A DNA stretch of 9,947 bases from an uncultured Bacilli bacterium (GTDB taxonomy: Bacteria; Bacillota_I; Bacilli_A; RF39; UBA660), in contig CANQRJ010000046.1 of the NCBI GenBank assembly GCA_947626215.1, positions 1 to 9,947 of the forward strand. Direction: 5' to 3'. Below the pieces are notes generated by a model, which was given only the letters and a program-made list of their open reading frames with translations, was not told the origin of the DNA and made no database searches. Made by a program: the position numbers and the translations under genes. Each line of letters starts with the position of its first letter. Positions within the stretch are counted from its first letter, which is position 1. Below, in pieces: positions 1 to 6,377 of this stretch.

Positions 1-129
1 ATGGAAATTGAAAAGACGAAAATTGCCAAAAACTTAATTAAAGAGAATATACCCATATCCCTTATTTCAAGAAGTACTGGATTAAAAAAAGAAAAAATTG
101 AGAAGTTACGTCTTGAATTAGCGTCTTAA
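1..129 (+). CDS. C-terminal end of a probable Rpn-family (PD-(D/E)XK transposase-like) nuclease, 5' end outside the window
   Basis: The reading frame is open from the first base and stops at TAA 127-129, giving 42 residues that begin MEIEKTKIAKNLIKEN and continue IPISLISRSTGLKKEKIEKL. This pattern, a helix with IAKxLxKxNIPI followed by an ISxxTGLxxEEIxxL helix-turn-helix-like tail, is what I recall from the C-terminus of Rpn recombination-promoting nucleases and related PD-(D/E)XK transposase-like proteins, which are common and repeated in Firmicutes genomes. The catalytic core would lie upstream and is not visible. The ATG at base 1 is probably internal, but a free-standing 42-residue peptide cannot be excluded because no upstream sequence is available to look for a ribosome binding site. 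No clear terminator follows the stop. Family assignment rests on a short tail and is tentative. Confidence 0.5.
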   Translation: MEIEKTKIAKNLIKENIPISLISRSTGLKKEKIEKLRLELAS

Positions 130-195
130 AATTTATACAAAAAACATTTTAGTTTCATACATTTTTTAATAATCATTCTAAATATATCATATCCC

Positions 196-224
196 TTGTT
201 TGAAAAAGAAAAAAGTGTTAAAAT
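196..224 (+). promoter_or_regulatory. Promoter of the deacetylase lipoprotein gene
   Basis: TTGTTT at 196-201 and TAAAAT at 219-224 are separated by 17 bases. TG at 216-217 adds an extended -10 (TGnTAAAAT). Transcription would start near 231, shortly before the GAGGT ribosome binding site at 241-245. This fits a housekeeping sigma-A promoter. It is read by eye only. Confidence 0.6.
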
Positions 225-254
225 CAAGATATAAAAAAGTGAGGTTGAATGAGT

Positions 255-1277
255 ATGAAGAAATTAATGGTATTTGTTTTATGTATTTTTTTATTCACAG
301 GATGTGGTAATGAAAAGAATAATGATTCCGCACCTACTATAGAAGAACCGATAACTAAAGAAACAACTCTTTCTTTAAAAGGAGAGGAATCTATTTCTTT
401 AGAATATGGAGAAGAGTATATAGAACCTGGATTTGTCGCGACTTCAAAAACAGGAGAAGATTTAAGTGAAAATGTAACAGTAGAAGGAAAAGTGAAAAAA
501 ACTTCTGGAGAATATACGATTACATATACATTAAAAACTGAAGATGAAGAAGTTGTAAAGATAAGAAAAGTAACAGTAAACCCTATTGAGGTAACAGAAA
601 ATGCAAGTTATGTCCCTGTACTTATGTATCACTATTTCTATGATGATACTATTGGGGAACAACCATCTGATGCGAATCATTTAGCAAAATCTGATTTTAT
701 TAATCAATTAGATTATTTAAAAAAGAATAATTATTATTTTCCAACGATGAAAGAATTAAGAGATTATGTAGATGGAAAAATAAAACTTCCTCCAAAAAGT
801 ATTATTTTAACAATGGATGATGGTCAAGAAAGTAATTATCGAATTGCTTATCCACTTGCAGTTCAATATGAAATTCCTATCACTTGGTTTATTGTCACAT
901 CTTGGACGGATCCAACATCTGATTATATGAAAAATTTACTAGATTCTGGTTACCTAAATTTGGAAAGTCATACACACGATATGCATAAAGCAGGATGTTC
1001 TGGTATGGGTCATGGGGGATATTTTCAATGTGTATCAAAAACGGAAGGATTAAACGATTTAAAAACTTCTAAAGATTTAATTAAAACGACCACTGCAGTT
1101 GCCTATCCATTTGGAGATTATAATGACCTTACCAAAGAAATTGTAAAAGAAGCAGGTTATTCTCTTGCATTTACTACAGAATGGGGTGTTGTAAAACCAG
1201 GAATGGATCCATATGCTCTTCCAAGAGTACGTATAAGTGCAGGAAATTCTTTACAATCTTTCATTAATTCTATTTAA
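255..1277 (+). CDS. Lipoprotein polysaccharide deacetylase (Ig-like domain + NodB/CE4 domain)
   Basis: Predicted membrane-anchored carbohydrate esterase that removes N-acetyl groups from a cell-wall or exopolysaccharide glycan outside the cell. Numbering from the ATG at 255 (340 aa): a lysine pair and hydrophobic stretch end in the lipobox FTGC with Cys17. An Ig-like, DUF5011-type domain spans about 40-110 (YGEEYIEPGF start, SGEYTITYT end). A NodB domain follows from about 118 to the end. Motif 1 is TMDDG (186-190), giving the catalytic base and a metal-binding Asp. Motif 2 is HTHDMH (239-244), with the H-x4-H spacing seen in IcaB/PgaB-type deacetylases rather than the H-x3-H of PgdA. Motif 3 is AYPFG (283-287), and the end carries LPRVRI (322-327). 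Cys248 and Cys259 could form a disulfide. An in-frame ATG at 249 lies only 4 bases from the GAGG site (241-244), so 255, the usual MKK lipoprotein start, is preferred slightly. No ica/pga synthase genes are adjacent, so the substrate is unknown. Confidence 0.88.
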   Translation: MKKLMVFVLCIFLFTGCGNEKNNDSAPTIEEPITKETTLSLKGEESISLEYGEEYIEPGFVATSKTGEDLSENVTVEGKVKKTSGEYTITYTLKTEDEEVVKIRKVTVNPIEVTENASYVPVLMYHYFYDDTIGEQPSDANHLAKSDFINQLDYLKKNNYYFPTMKELRDYVDGKIKLPPKSIILTMDDGQESNYRIAYPLAVQYEIPITWFIVTSWTDPTSDYMKNLLDSGYLNLESHTHDMHKAGCSGMGHGGYFQCVSKTEGLNDLKTSKDLIKTTTAVAYPFGDYNDLTKEIVKEAGYSLAFTTEWGVVKPGMDPYALPRVRISAGNSLQSFINSI

Positions 1278-1294
1278 ATATCAAACAGGATTTA

Positions 1295-1323
1295 TTGATT
1301 TTTTTAAAGGTGTATGCTAGAAT
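1295..1323 (+). promoter_or_regulatory. Promoter of the 319/609-aa two-gene operon
   Basis: TTGATT at 1295-1300 and TAGAAT at 1318-1323 are 17 bases apart. TG at 1315-1316 gives an extended -10 (TGCTAGAAT). The expected start is near 1330, about 20 bases before the coding start and just upstream of the AGGGGA ribosome binding site at 1341-1346. It suggests the operon is transcribed separately from the deacetylase. Confidence 0.6.
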
Positions 1324-1352
1324 AAAAAATCGTAAATGAAAGGGGATTTGTT

Positions 1353-2312
1353 ATGCTTGACGAATTATTTGGAGATAATACTTTTCTTTCTAAAGAAATT
1401 TTATGTAATTTAGAAAATTTATCTGAAAATGAAAAAAGAGAATTTATTAAAAAAGTAGAGAAAAATAATCGATTTGTTTATTTAAAAAAATTAAGTGAAT
1501 TAAAAGAATATAAAAATCAAATAGTAATTTCACCAGAAATGAAAATAAAAGAAGAATTGCTTACACCTTATAATATAGGAACCGAAGAAGAAGAAAATAA
1601 GTGTGATGTAAGCTTTTATTTTCATTTGCTTAAAAATTGTAAAAATGAAACAGAATATCATCATGCTTTACCAAAAAGAAATAACCCTCAATTTCAATTA
1701 CTTATGAATTTATTAATTGGAGAATCTTTAAAGGAAATTCATGAATATGAGATGTTATTTTTTTCTGATGATTTAAATGAAATGGACAAAAATTTAATTA
1801 AAGAAGAATTATGTGAACTTCGAAAAATGATGGATTATTTAGTTTCCTATCGTGATTTAAAAAATGTAAAAGAAGAAGAAAAGGAAATGAATACTCTTAT
1901 TTATTTAAAATCTTCGAATCATAATTATTATGCAATTAGTGATTTAAAAGGAATAGATATAGAATATTATGATTCTTTTTTAGAATTAATGGAATCAATT
2001 CAAAATGGAATGTTTAAAGGCGTTAAAGTATTTAAAAATAATGAAAAATTAGATGGCCTTTGTGAAGTAAGGAATTTTAAAACTAGGATTGTTTTTAAAA
2101 GAATTTCAAATGATACGTATGCAATCTTAAGTTTATTTATGAAAAAGGCAGATAATGAAAAAAGTTATCGACTAAACTTATATAATAGAATGGATGCATA
2201 TAATGTTCAAAAAGAATATATGAAAATGGGAATTCAAAATAAAGAATATCTAAAAGAAAATCAAAAAGTAACAGAAGAAATGAAAAGAATCCTTAGGAGG
2301 GAAAATGAATGA
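1353..2312 (+). CDS. Uncharacterised 319-aa protein with a probable diverged RelE/HigB (Gp49-like) C-terminal domain
   Basis: I do not recognise the full-length protein. It starts at ATG 1353, 7 bases after AGGGGA, and ends in TGA overlapping the next start (ATGA 2309-2312). No signal peptide or membrane segment is visible, so it should be cytoplasmic. Residues 1-60 and 110-175 look helical and strongly charged. From about 180 to 290 the order of hydrophobic and basic residues follows RelE-superfamily toxins of the HigB/Gp49 type: a helix ending near 220, then LDGLCEVR (233-240), RIVFKR (245-250), AILSLFMKKAD (257-267) and NRMDAY (278-283), comparable with the family's LxELR, RxxY, LLHGFxKK and AxxRxxxY blocks. 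Those toxins are normally about 100-120 aa and paired with a helix-turn-helix antitoxin. Here the domain sits at the end of a much larger protein and no such partner is present. Function, including any RNase activity, is inference. It forms an operon with the following 609-aa gene. Confidence 0.75.
   Translation: MLDELFGDNTFLSKEILCNLENLSENEKREFIKKVEKNNRFVYLKKLSELKEYKNQIVISPEMKIKEELLTPYNIGTEEEENKCDVSFYFHLLKNCKNETEYHHALPKRNNPQFQLLMNLLIGESLKEIHEYEMLFFSDDLNEMDKNLIKEELCELRKMMDYLVSYRDLKNVKEEEKEMNTLIYLKSSNHNYYAISDLKGIDIEYYDSFLELMESIQNGMFKGVKVFKNNEKLDGLCEVRNFKTRIVFKRISNDTYAILSLFMKKADNEKSYRLNLYNRMDAYNVQKEYMKMGIQNKEYLKENQKVTEEMKRILRRENE
2294..2301 (+). promoter_or_regulatory. Strong ribosome binding site for the 609-aa gene
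   Basis: TAGGAGGG lies inside the end of the preceding gene, 7 bases before the ATG at 2309. It is close to the perfect anti-16S complement. It decides that start over an out-of-frame ATG at 2305, and it suggests the second protein is translated at least as strongly as the first. Confidence 0.7.
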
Positions 2313-4138
2313 AAGATGAGTTGATTAGCAAATTAGAAAATGTTTTGCAAGAAAATTATGAATTTTTAAAAGAAAAAAAGTTATCTTTTTTAGAACAAGC
2401 CATCGAACAAGGTTTTTATAATTATCAAGAAACAAGAATGCATCCTTATTGGGTATTACATATAGCATTAGAAATGTATTCACCTGAGTCACTAAAAGAA
2501 ATAGAAAGCAAACTAGATGAATTATATGATCATGAAGCATTTGATCATTCAATGGAAATCAATGCTCTTATCGCAGCATTTAATGTATTAACTAAAAATA
2601 GCCAAAAAATTTTTTTAGATATGATGAAAGCTCAAGATGTCAATTTTTTATTTGAAAATATAGAAAAAGTAAAAGAAAATGAAAAGAAAGAAGAGTTTAT
2701 AGAATTTTTAAGTACATTACTTATCCATATGGAAAGAACCAAAACATCTTTAGAAGATAATTTATTTTTTTTAGAATTTGCTTATCAGGCAAATGAAAGT
2801 GAAAAAAAAGCTTTAAATTTTTTTGAAGGATACGTTTATCTAACGAATCAAATGGCAGTTTTGAATGAAAAAGGGTATTCTTTTACTCTTTTTGAAGATG
2901 ATTTTATTGAATCTGTGAAAAATCATTATAACAACGTTGTTGATTATGCTAAAAAATTAAAAAATGAAAAGAAAAAAAATCAAAAGAAATTTCGAAAAAA
3001 ACAAGAAGTCTGTAAAAATTTACTTCAGAAATTAAAACAAGTTCAATCTGATTATAGAATGTGTACAGAAGATGAAATTCAATATTTACCAATTGATATT
3101 TTAGAAGATTTAGAAAAGTATTATTTAACTCAAAATCAAAGTTTTTATGATAAAATCCAAAAAGAGTTAGATTTATATAATGGAAACTTAGAAATTCAAA
3201 TGAAAAAATTATTTGAAGAATATTCTTATTCCTTTTTTCAAAAAGAAGAATATAAAAAAGTTATTTTATCATATGATATGGAAGAAATTAGAGAAAAACT
3301 GAGTATTCTAAAAAGTATTTTTCCTTGTATTTCAGAAGAAACGCTTTTTTCTTTTCTAGTTTTAGATTTAGCTTGCTTAAAAATTTTAAAAGTTTATCTT
3401 TTAACCGATGTTTTTTCATCTTCTTATGTCATCGAACACATCAGTGAATTTACGATGGAACATATGATACAAATTCAAAAGAATATGAATTATTTAAAAA
3501 GTTATTCTATTAATATGAAGGAACTAAATGGCATTTTATTTATGGATGAAAGCATATTAGAACAAAACTTTCAAATGCTTCATGTTTATAAGTTATCTAA
3601 AGAAATGTTTCGTTATAGTTTTTTACCTCATTTTTTTGATATAGCAGATCTTTGGATTGAAAAAGGAATTTACCCTTATTTTGAAAAAAATATTGAAGGA
3701 ATGAAAAATGATTTAGAAATGATTACGAAACGTATTTTAGTGGCTTTAAGAATGCAAATACCTCTTTGGAATGAAGATGGATTTTTATCTTCTAATTTAC
3801 TAAGTGAAAATAAGTTTTTCATACCGAACGAACAACTTGATTCTTATATAGGAAATGTCACTCCTTATTCTATTCAAAAAGATGAAAAAGTTTTATTGGA
3901 TGCGAGTGATCGGAAAACACTAGAAAACTTAAAAGAGGAACCTTTTTATGAAAATGAGCTTACTTATCAAATAGAAGACGTGCTTATATCAAGACCTAAA
4001 GTTCTTCGAAATGCTTATGTGACAAAGGAAATAGATTTCAATACTTATTTATATGGAAGTGTTTTTACTTTAGAAGAATGTGAAAAAATAAAACATGGTT
4101 TAGAGGCTTCTCTTTGCTTAAAAAGAACTGAAAAATAA
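2309..4138 (+). CDS. Uncharacterised 609-aa helical protein, partner of the 319-aa gene product
   Basis: I cannot assign a family. The protein is rich in Lys, Glu, Phe and Tyr, with no signal peptide and no convincing membrane helix (the most hydrophobic part, about 345-370, contains acidic residues), so it is probably cytoplasmic and almost entirely alpha-helical. A very basic, likely coiled-coil stretch lies at about 208-250 and is Lys-rich, which could suit nucleic acid or ribosome contact. The last 80 residues look different and more ordered: YQIEDVLISRPKVLRN (553-568) followed by IDFNTYLYGSVFTLEECEKI (575-594). The N-terminal part (1-160) has repeated helical hairpins that could be HEAT- or TPR-like, but I see no repeat consensus. 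It shares the promoter at 1295 with the 319-aa gene, overlaps it by four bases, and ends one codon's width before the aspS promoter. Stoichiometric partnership with the first protein is inferred from the coupling. Confidence 0.75.
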   Translation: MKDELISKLENVLQENYEFLKEKKLSFLEQAIEQGFYNYQETRMHPYWVLHIALEMYSPESLKEIESKLDELYDHEAFDHSMEINALIAAFNVLTKNSQKIFLDMMKAQDVNFLFENIEKVKENEKKEEFIEFLSTLLIHMERTKTSLEDNLFFLEFAYQANESEKKALNFFEGYVYLTNQMAVLNEKGYSFTLFEDDFIESVKNHYNNVVDYAKKLKNEKKKNQKKFRKKQEVCKNLLQKLKQVQSDYRMCTEDEIQYLPIDILEDLEKYYLTQNQSFYDKIQKELDLYNGNLEIQMKKLFEEYSYSFFQKEEYKKVILSYDMEEIREKLSILKSIFPCISEETLFSFLVLDLACLKILKVYLLTDVFSSSYVIEHISEFTMEHMIQIQKNMNYLKSYSINMKELNGILFMDESILEQNFQMLHVYKLSKEMFRYSFLPHFFDIADLWIEKGIYPYFEKNIEGMKNDLEMITKRILVALRMQIPLWNEDGFLSSNLLSENKFFIPNEQLDSYIGNVTPYSIQKDEKVLLDASDRKTLENLKEEPFYENELTYQIEDVLISRPKVLRNAYVTKEIDFNTYLYGSVFTLEECEKIKHGLEASLCLKRTEK

Positions 4139-4166
4139 TTGACTTCTAAAGAAAAATCATTATAAT
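4139..4166 (+). promoter_or_regulatory. aspS promoter
   Basis: TTGACT at 4139-4144 and a perfect TATAAT at 4161-4166 have a 16-base spacer. The -35 begins on the base after the TAA of the 609-aa gene. Transcription would start near 4173, at the foot of T-box stem I. Confidence 0.8.
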
Positions 4167-4173
4167 AAAGATA

Positions 4174-4385
4174 TATTATGAAGTTGGAAGAGTATTTTAA
4201 AAAAATTTAAAAAAGAGACTTTAGAGTAGGTGAAAACTAAAGAAATAATTTTAAAAGAAAGACACCAATTTTTTACATAATCGTATTTCTTGCGTTAAAG
4301 GAAAAAGTGCATAGGTTCTATGAATTAAGGTGGCACCGCGGCTACTCAAAAAGTCGTCCTTAAGTAGATAGAATCTTTTTATTTT
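4174..4385 (+). promoter_or_regulatory. T-box leader, Asp-specific (specifier GAC), controlling aspS
   Basis: The leader senses uncharged tRNA-Asp. The base of stem I pairs 4181-4187 (AAGTTGG) with 4265-4271 (CCAATTT). The AGTA S-turn motif is at 4191-4194. TTTTAAAA at 4195-4202 pairs with 4249-4256. A distal CTTTAG/CTAAAG stem carries an AGTAGGTGAAAA loop. The specifier codon GAC (Asp) is at 4261-4263, followed by the usual purine. The antiterminator has A1 TTAAGG (4325-4330) with CCTTAA (4358-4363), the T-box bulge TGGCACC (4331-4337), and A2 GCG (4338-4340) with CGT (4355-4357). The bulge pairs with the free acceptor end of tRNA. Specifier and downstream gene agree, so the call is firm. 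Helices were paired by eye. Confidence 0.93.
4313..4385 (+). terminator. Probable regulated terminator of the aspS T-box, unusual geometry
   Basis: ATAGAATCT (4368-4376) runs straight into TTTTTATTTT (4376-4385), as expected for a 3' terminator arm. Its partner AGGTTCTAT (4313-4321) lies on the 5' side of the antiterminator (8 of 9 pairs). A second short pairing, CTACT (4342-4346) with AGTAG (4363-4367), crosses and excludes antiterminator helix A1. The upstream arm can alternatively fold as CATAG-GTT-CTATG (4310-4322). The switch mechanism is therefore not the usual one and is inferred. Confidence 0.55.
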
Positions 4386-4401
4386 GAAGGAGGAATGATG
4401 G

Positions 4402-6132
4402 ATGAAAATGTGGAATATCGATTGTAAGGATCAAGTAGGAAAAAGTGTGACTCTTTATGGATGGGTTCAAAAAAAGAGAAATTTAGGAAGTCTTTTATTT
4501 ATTGATTTAAGAGATAGAAGTGGAGTGATTCAACTTGTTTTAAAACCAGAGAATCCTTATTATGAACTTGCCGAGTCTTTAAAAAATGAATCTGTTATTG
4601 AAGTAACGGGTCTTGTTACTTTAAGAGAAAACAAAAATGATAAAATGGAAACGGGTTCTATTGAAATTGATGTGAGTTCTTTCACTTTATTAAATATGGC
4701 TAATGAAATTCCATTTTCTTTAAGCGATAATACAAATGCTTTAGAAGATACAAGACTAAAATATCGTTATTTAGATTTAAGAAGAAGTGAGATTAAAGAT
4801 AAATTAGTGATTCGTCATCAAATTATGATGTCTATTCGAAATTTTTTAAGTGATAAAGGTTTTTTAGAGATTGAAACACCTATTCTTTGTAAATCCACTC
4901 CAGAAGGGGCAAGAGACTATTTAGTTCCAAGTCGAGTCAATCCAGGTCATTTTTATGCTCTTCCTCAAAGTCCTCAAATTTTTAAACAACTTTTAATGGT
5001 AGGTGGAATAGAACGATATTTTCAAATTGCCAAATGTTTTCGAGATGAAGATTTAAGAAGTGATAGACAACCAGAGTTTACTCAAGTCGATATGGAAATG
5101 AGTTTTGTAAATGAAGAAGATGTGATGAGTATTACAGAACAACTCATTCAATATGTGTTTAAGAAAGTAAAAAACATCGAAATTTCCCTTCCTTTAAAGA
5201 AAATGAAATATGATGATGCGATAAAATATTATGGAAGTGATAAACCTGATACTCGTTATGAAATATTGATTCAAGAATGTAAAGAAATTTTTAAAGACAC
5301 TTCTATTTCATTTTTAAAGGAAAGTCCTCAAATTGATGGAATTGTATTAAAAGGGTATGCCTCCCATTTTTCTAGAAAAGAAATTGATAAATTAACAGAG
5401 TATGTAAAAAGTATGGGTGCATCTACTTTACTTTCTCTTAAAATGGAAGAAGAATTAAGTGGAAGTATTGTTAAAAATTTAACGAATGAAGAAAAAGAAA
5501 AAGTCATTTCTCATCTTTCTTTAGAACCAAATGACATTGCCTTTTTGATTCCTGGTGACTACAGCGAGGTCAAAACTTTACTTGGGTCTTTAAGAGTTAA
5601 ATTAGCAAAAGATCTTCATCTAATTCCTGAAGAAACGTATGAATTATTATGGGTCACTGATTTTCCAACATTTGAATTTTCAAAAGAGGAAAACCGATAT
5701 GTGGCTTGTCATCATCCTTTTACTTCTCCTAAAGATTGTGATGTGGATAAACTTTTAACCGATAAAGCACATTGTTATTCTAAGGCTTATGATATCGTTA
5801 TTAATGGGTATGAAGTCGGTGGTGGATCCATTCGTATTCATGACGCTGAGGTTCAAAGTAAAATGTTTCAAGCATTAGAATTAACAGAAGAAGATATTCA
5901 TGAAAAGTTTGGCTTTTTTGTAGAAGCTTTAAAATATGGAACTCCTCCTCATGGTGGTCTTGCAATTGGACTTGATCGACTTACGATGATTTTATCTGGA
6001 ACGGAAAATATTCGAGATGTCATCGCGTTTCCTAAAACGGCCAGTGCTAGCGATTTAATGAGTGAGTCTCCTAGTGTTGTATCAGACTCTCAATTAAAAG
6101 AATTAGGAATTTCGATTACCAAAAATCATTGA
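4402..6132 (+). CDS. aspS: Aspartate--tRNA ligase, bacterial type (class II)
   Basis: Charges tRNA-Asp with aspartate in the cytoplasm, as a dimer. The 576 aa match the usual bacterial length of about 590. An N-terminal OB-fold anticodon-binding domain (about 1-100) includes GWVQKKRNLG and FIDLRDRSG. Class II motif 1 ends at Pro160. QSPQ (189-192) and motif 2, FRDEDLRSDRQPEFTQVD (213-230), supply ATP and aspartate contacts. A GAD insertion occupies about 280-410. HHPFTSP (437-443), GGGSIRIHD (473-481) and motif 3, GLAIGLDR with Arg526, complete the active site. Leu28 in RNLG sits where discriminating enzymes have Leu and the non-discriminating ones that also charge tRNA-Asn often have His. 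This suggests a tRNA-Asp-specific enzyme, but it is only one residue. AAGGAGG (4387-4393) sits 8 bases before the ATG at 4402, which is preferred to ATG 4408. Control is by the Asp T-box just upstream. It is transcribed alone, because leuS has its own promoter. Confidence 0.98.
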   Translation: MKMWNIDCKDQVGKSVTLYGWVQKKRNLGSLLFIDLRDRSGVIQLVLKPENPYYELAESLKNESVIEVTGLVTLRENKNDKMETGSIEIDVSSFTLLNMANEIPFSLSDNTNALEDTRLKYRYLDLRRSEIKDKLVIRHQIMMSIRNFLSDKGFLEIETPILCKSTPEGARDYLVPSRVNPGHFYALPQSPQIFKQLLMVGGIERYFQIAKCFRDEDLRSDRQPEFTQVDMEMSFVNEEDVMSITEQLIQYVFKKVKNIEISLPLKKMKYDDAIKYYGSDKPDTRYEILIQECKEIFKDTSISFLKESPQIDGIVLKGYASHFSRKEIDKLTEYVKSMGASTLLSLKMEEELSGSIVKNLTNEEKEKVISHLSLEPNDIAFLIPGDYSEVKTLLGSLRVKLAKDLHLIPEETYELLWVTDFPTFEFSKEENRYVACHHPFTSPKDCDVDKLLTDKAHCYSKAYDIVINGYEVGGGSIRIHDAEVQSKMFQALELTEEDIHEKFGFFVEALKYGTPPHGGLAIGLDRLTMILSGTENIRDVIAFPKTASASDLMSESPSVVSDSQLKELGISITKNH

Positions 6133-6139
6133 AAAAAAC

Positions 6140-6168
6140 TTGAATTTTTGGAATATATTTCATATAAT
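6140..6168 (+). promoter_or_regulatory. Promoter of the membrane protein-leuS operon
   Basis: TTGAAT at 6140-6145 and TATAAT at 6163-6168 are 17 bases apart, starting 8 bases after the aspS stop. The start would be near 6175, at the base of the Leu T-box. I found no terminator between aspS and this promoter. Confidence 0.75.
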
Positions 6169-6174
6169 ACATGT

Positions 6175-6364
6175 AAAGCGAGGAAGAAAGAGTAGTAATA
6201 AGGAAATTTTTTAAAGAGAGTTTGGGGGAGGTGAAACCAAACAAAAAGGAACTTATGAACTTACTTTTGGATGCTTGTAGGAGAATTCTCCTTTATCAAA
6301 TGAAAGTGAAAAAATAAGGTGGTACCACGATTTATTTCGTCCTTTGGTATTCACCTTTTTATTT
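6175..6364 (+). promoter_or_regulatory. T-box leader, Leu-specific (specifier CTT), controlling a membrane protein gene and leuS
   Basis: The leader senses uncharged tRNA-Leu. AAGC (6176-6179) pairs with GCTT (6273-6276), and AAAG (6187-6190) with CTTT (6264-6267). The AGTA motif is at 6191-6194. ATAAG (6198-6202) pairs with CTTAT (6252-6256). The distal stem is GTTTGG (6220-6225) with CCAAAC (6237-6242). The specifier CTT (Leu) is at 6260-6262 followed by A, in exactly the position that GAC has in the Asp leader. Stem III is the palindrome GGAGAATTCTCC (6280-6291). The antiterminator has AAGG (6316-6319) with CCTT (6341-6344), bulge TGGTACC (6320-6326), and ACGA (6327-6330) with TCGT (6337-6340). 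Confidence 0.93.
6317..6364 (+). terminator. Regulated terminator of the Leu T-box
   Basis: The T-box sequence itself pairs downstream. AGGTG (6317-6321) pairs with CACCT (6352-6356), and TACCA (6323-6327) with TGGTA (6345-6349), with a small bulge between, followed by TTTTTATTT. This stem uses the same bases as the antiterminator bulge, so the two are mutually exclusive, as a transcriptional T-box requires. Confidence 0.85.
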
Positions 6365-6370
6365 GGAGGG
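6365..6370 (+). promoter_or_regulatory. Ribosome binding site that fixes a TTG start for the membrane protein gene
   Basis: GGAGGG is followed after 7 bases by TTG at 6378. The first in-frame TTG (6363) overlaps this site and the terminator T-run, so it cannot be the start, and no ATG lies nearby in frame. Confidence 0.75.
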
Positions 6371-6377
6371 ATTTTAT

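Noticed and set aside
1280..1305. Possible terminator after the deacetylase gene (ATCAA ... TTGAT followed by six T).
   Set aside because: The stem is only 5 bp with one G-C pair, and its 3' arm is the -35 region of the next promoter; too weak to call.
2325..2552. Minus-strand ORF of 75 codons inside the 609-aa gene.
   Set aside because: It lies opposite a coding gene, has no ribosome binding site, and its composition is what the complement of an AT-rich helical gene gives.
6130..6132. Genetic code 4 (TGA as Trp), considered because the lineage may be Mollicutes-like.
   Set aside because: TGA ends aspS just after its normal C-terminus and ends the 319-aa gene at an ATGA overlap; Trp in all genes is TGG.
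6252..6254. First CTT in the Leu leader as the specifier codon.
   Set aside because: These bases pair in the upper stem (ATAAG/CTTAT). The second CTT (6260-6262) occupies the position equivalent to GAC in the Asp leader and is followed by an unpaired A.
6280..6291. Perfect palindrome GGAGAATTCTCC as a protein-binding operator.
   Set aside because: It sits exactly where T-box stem III is expected, so an RNA hairpin explains it.
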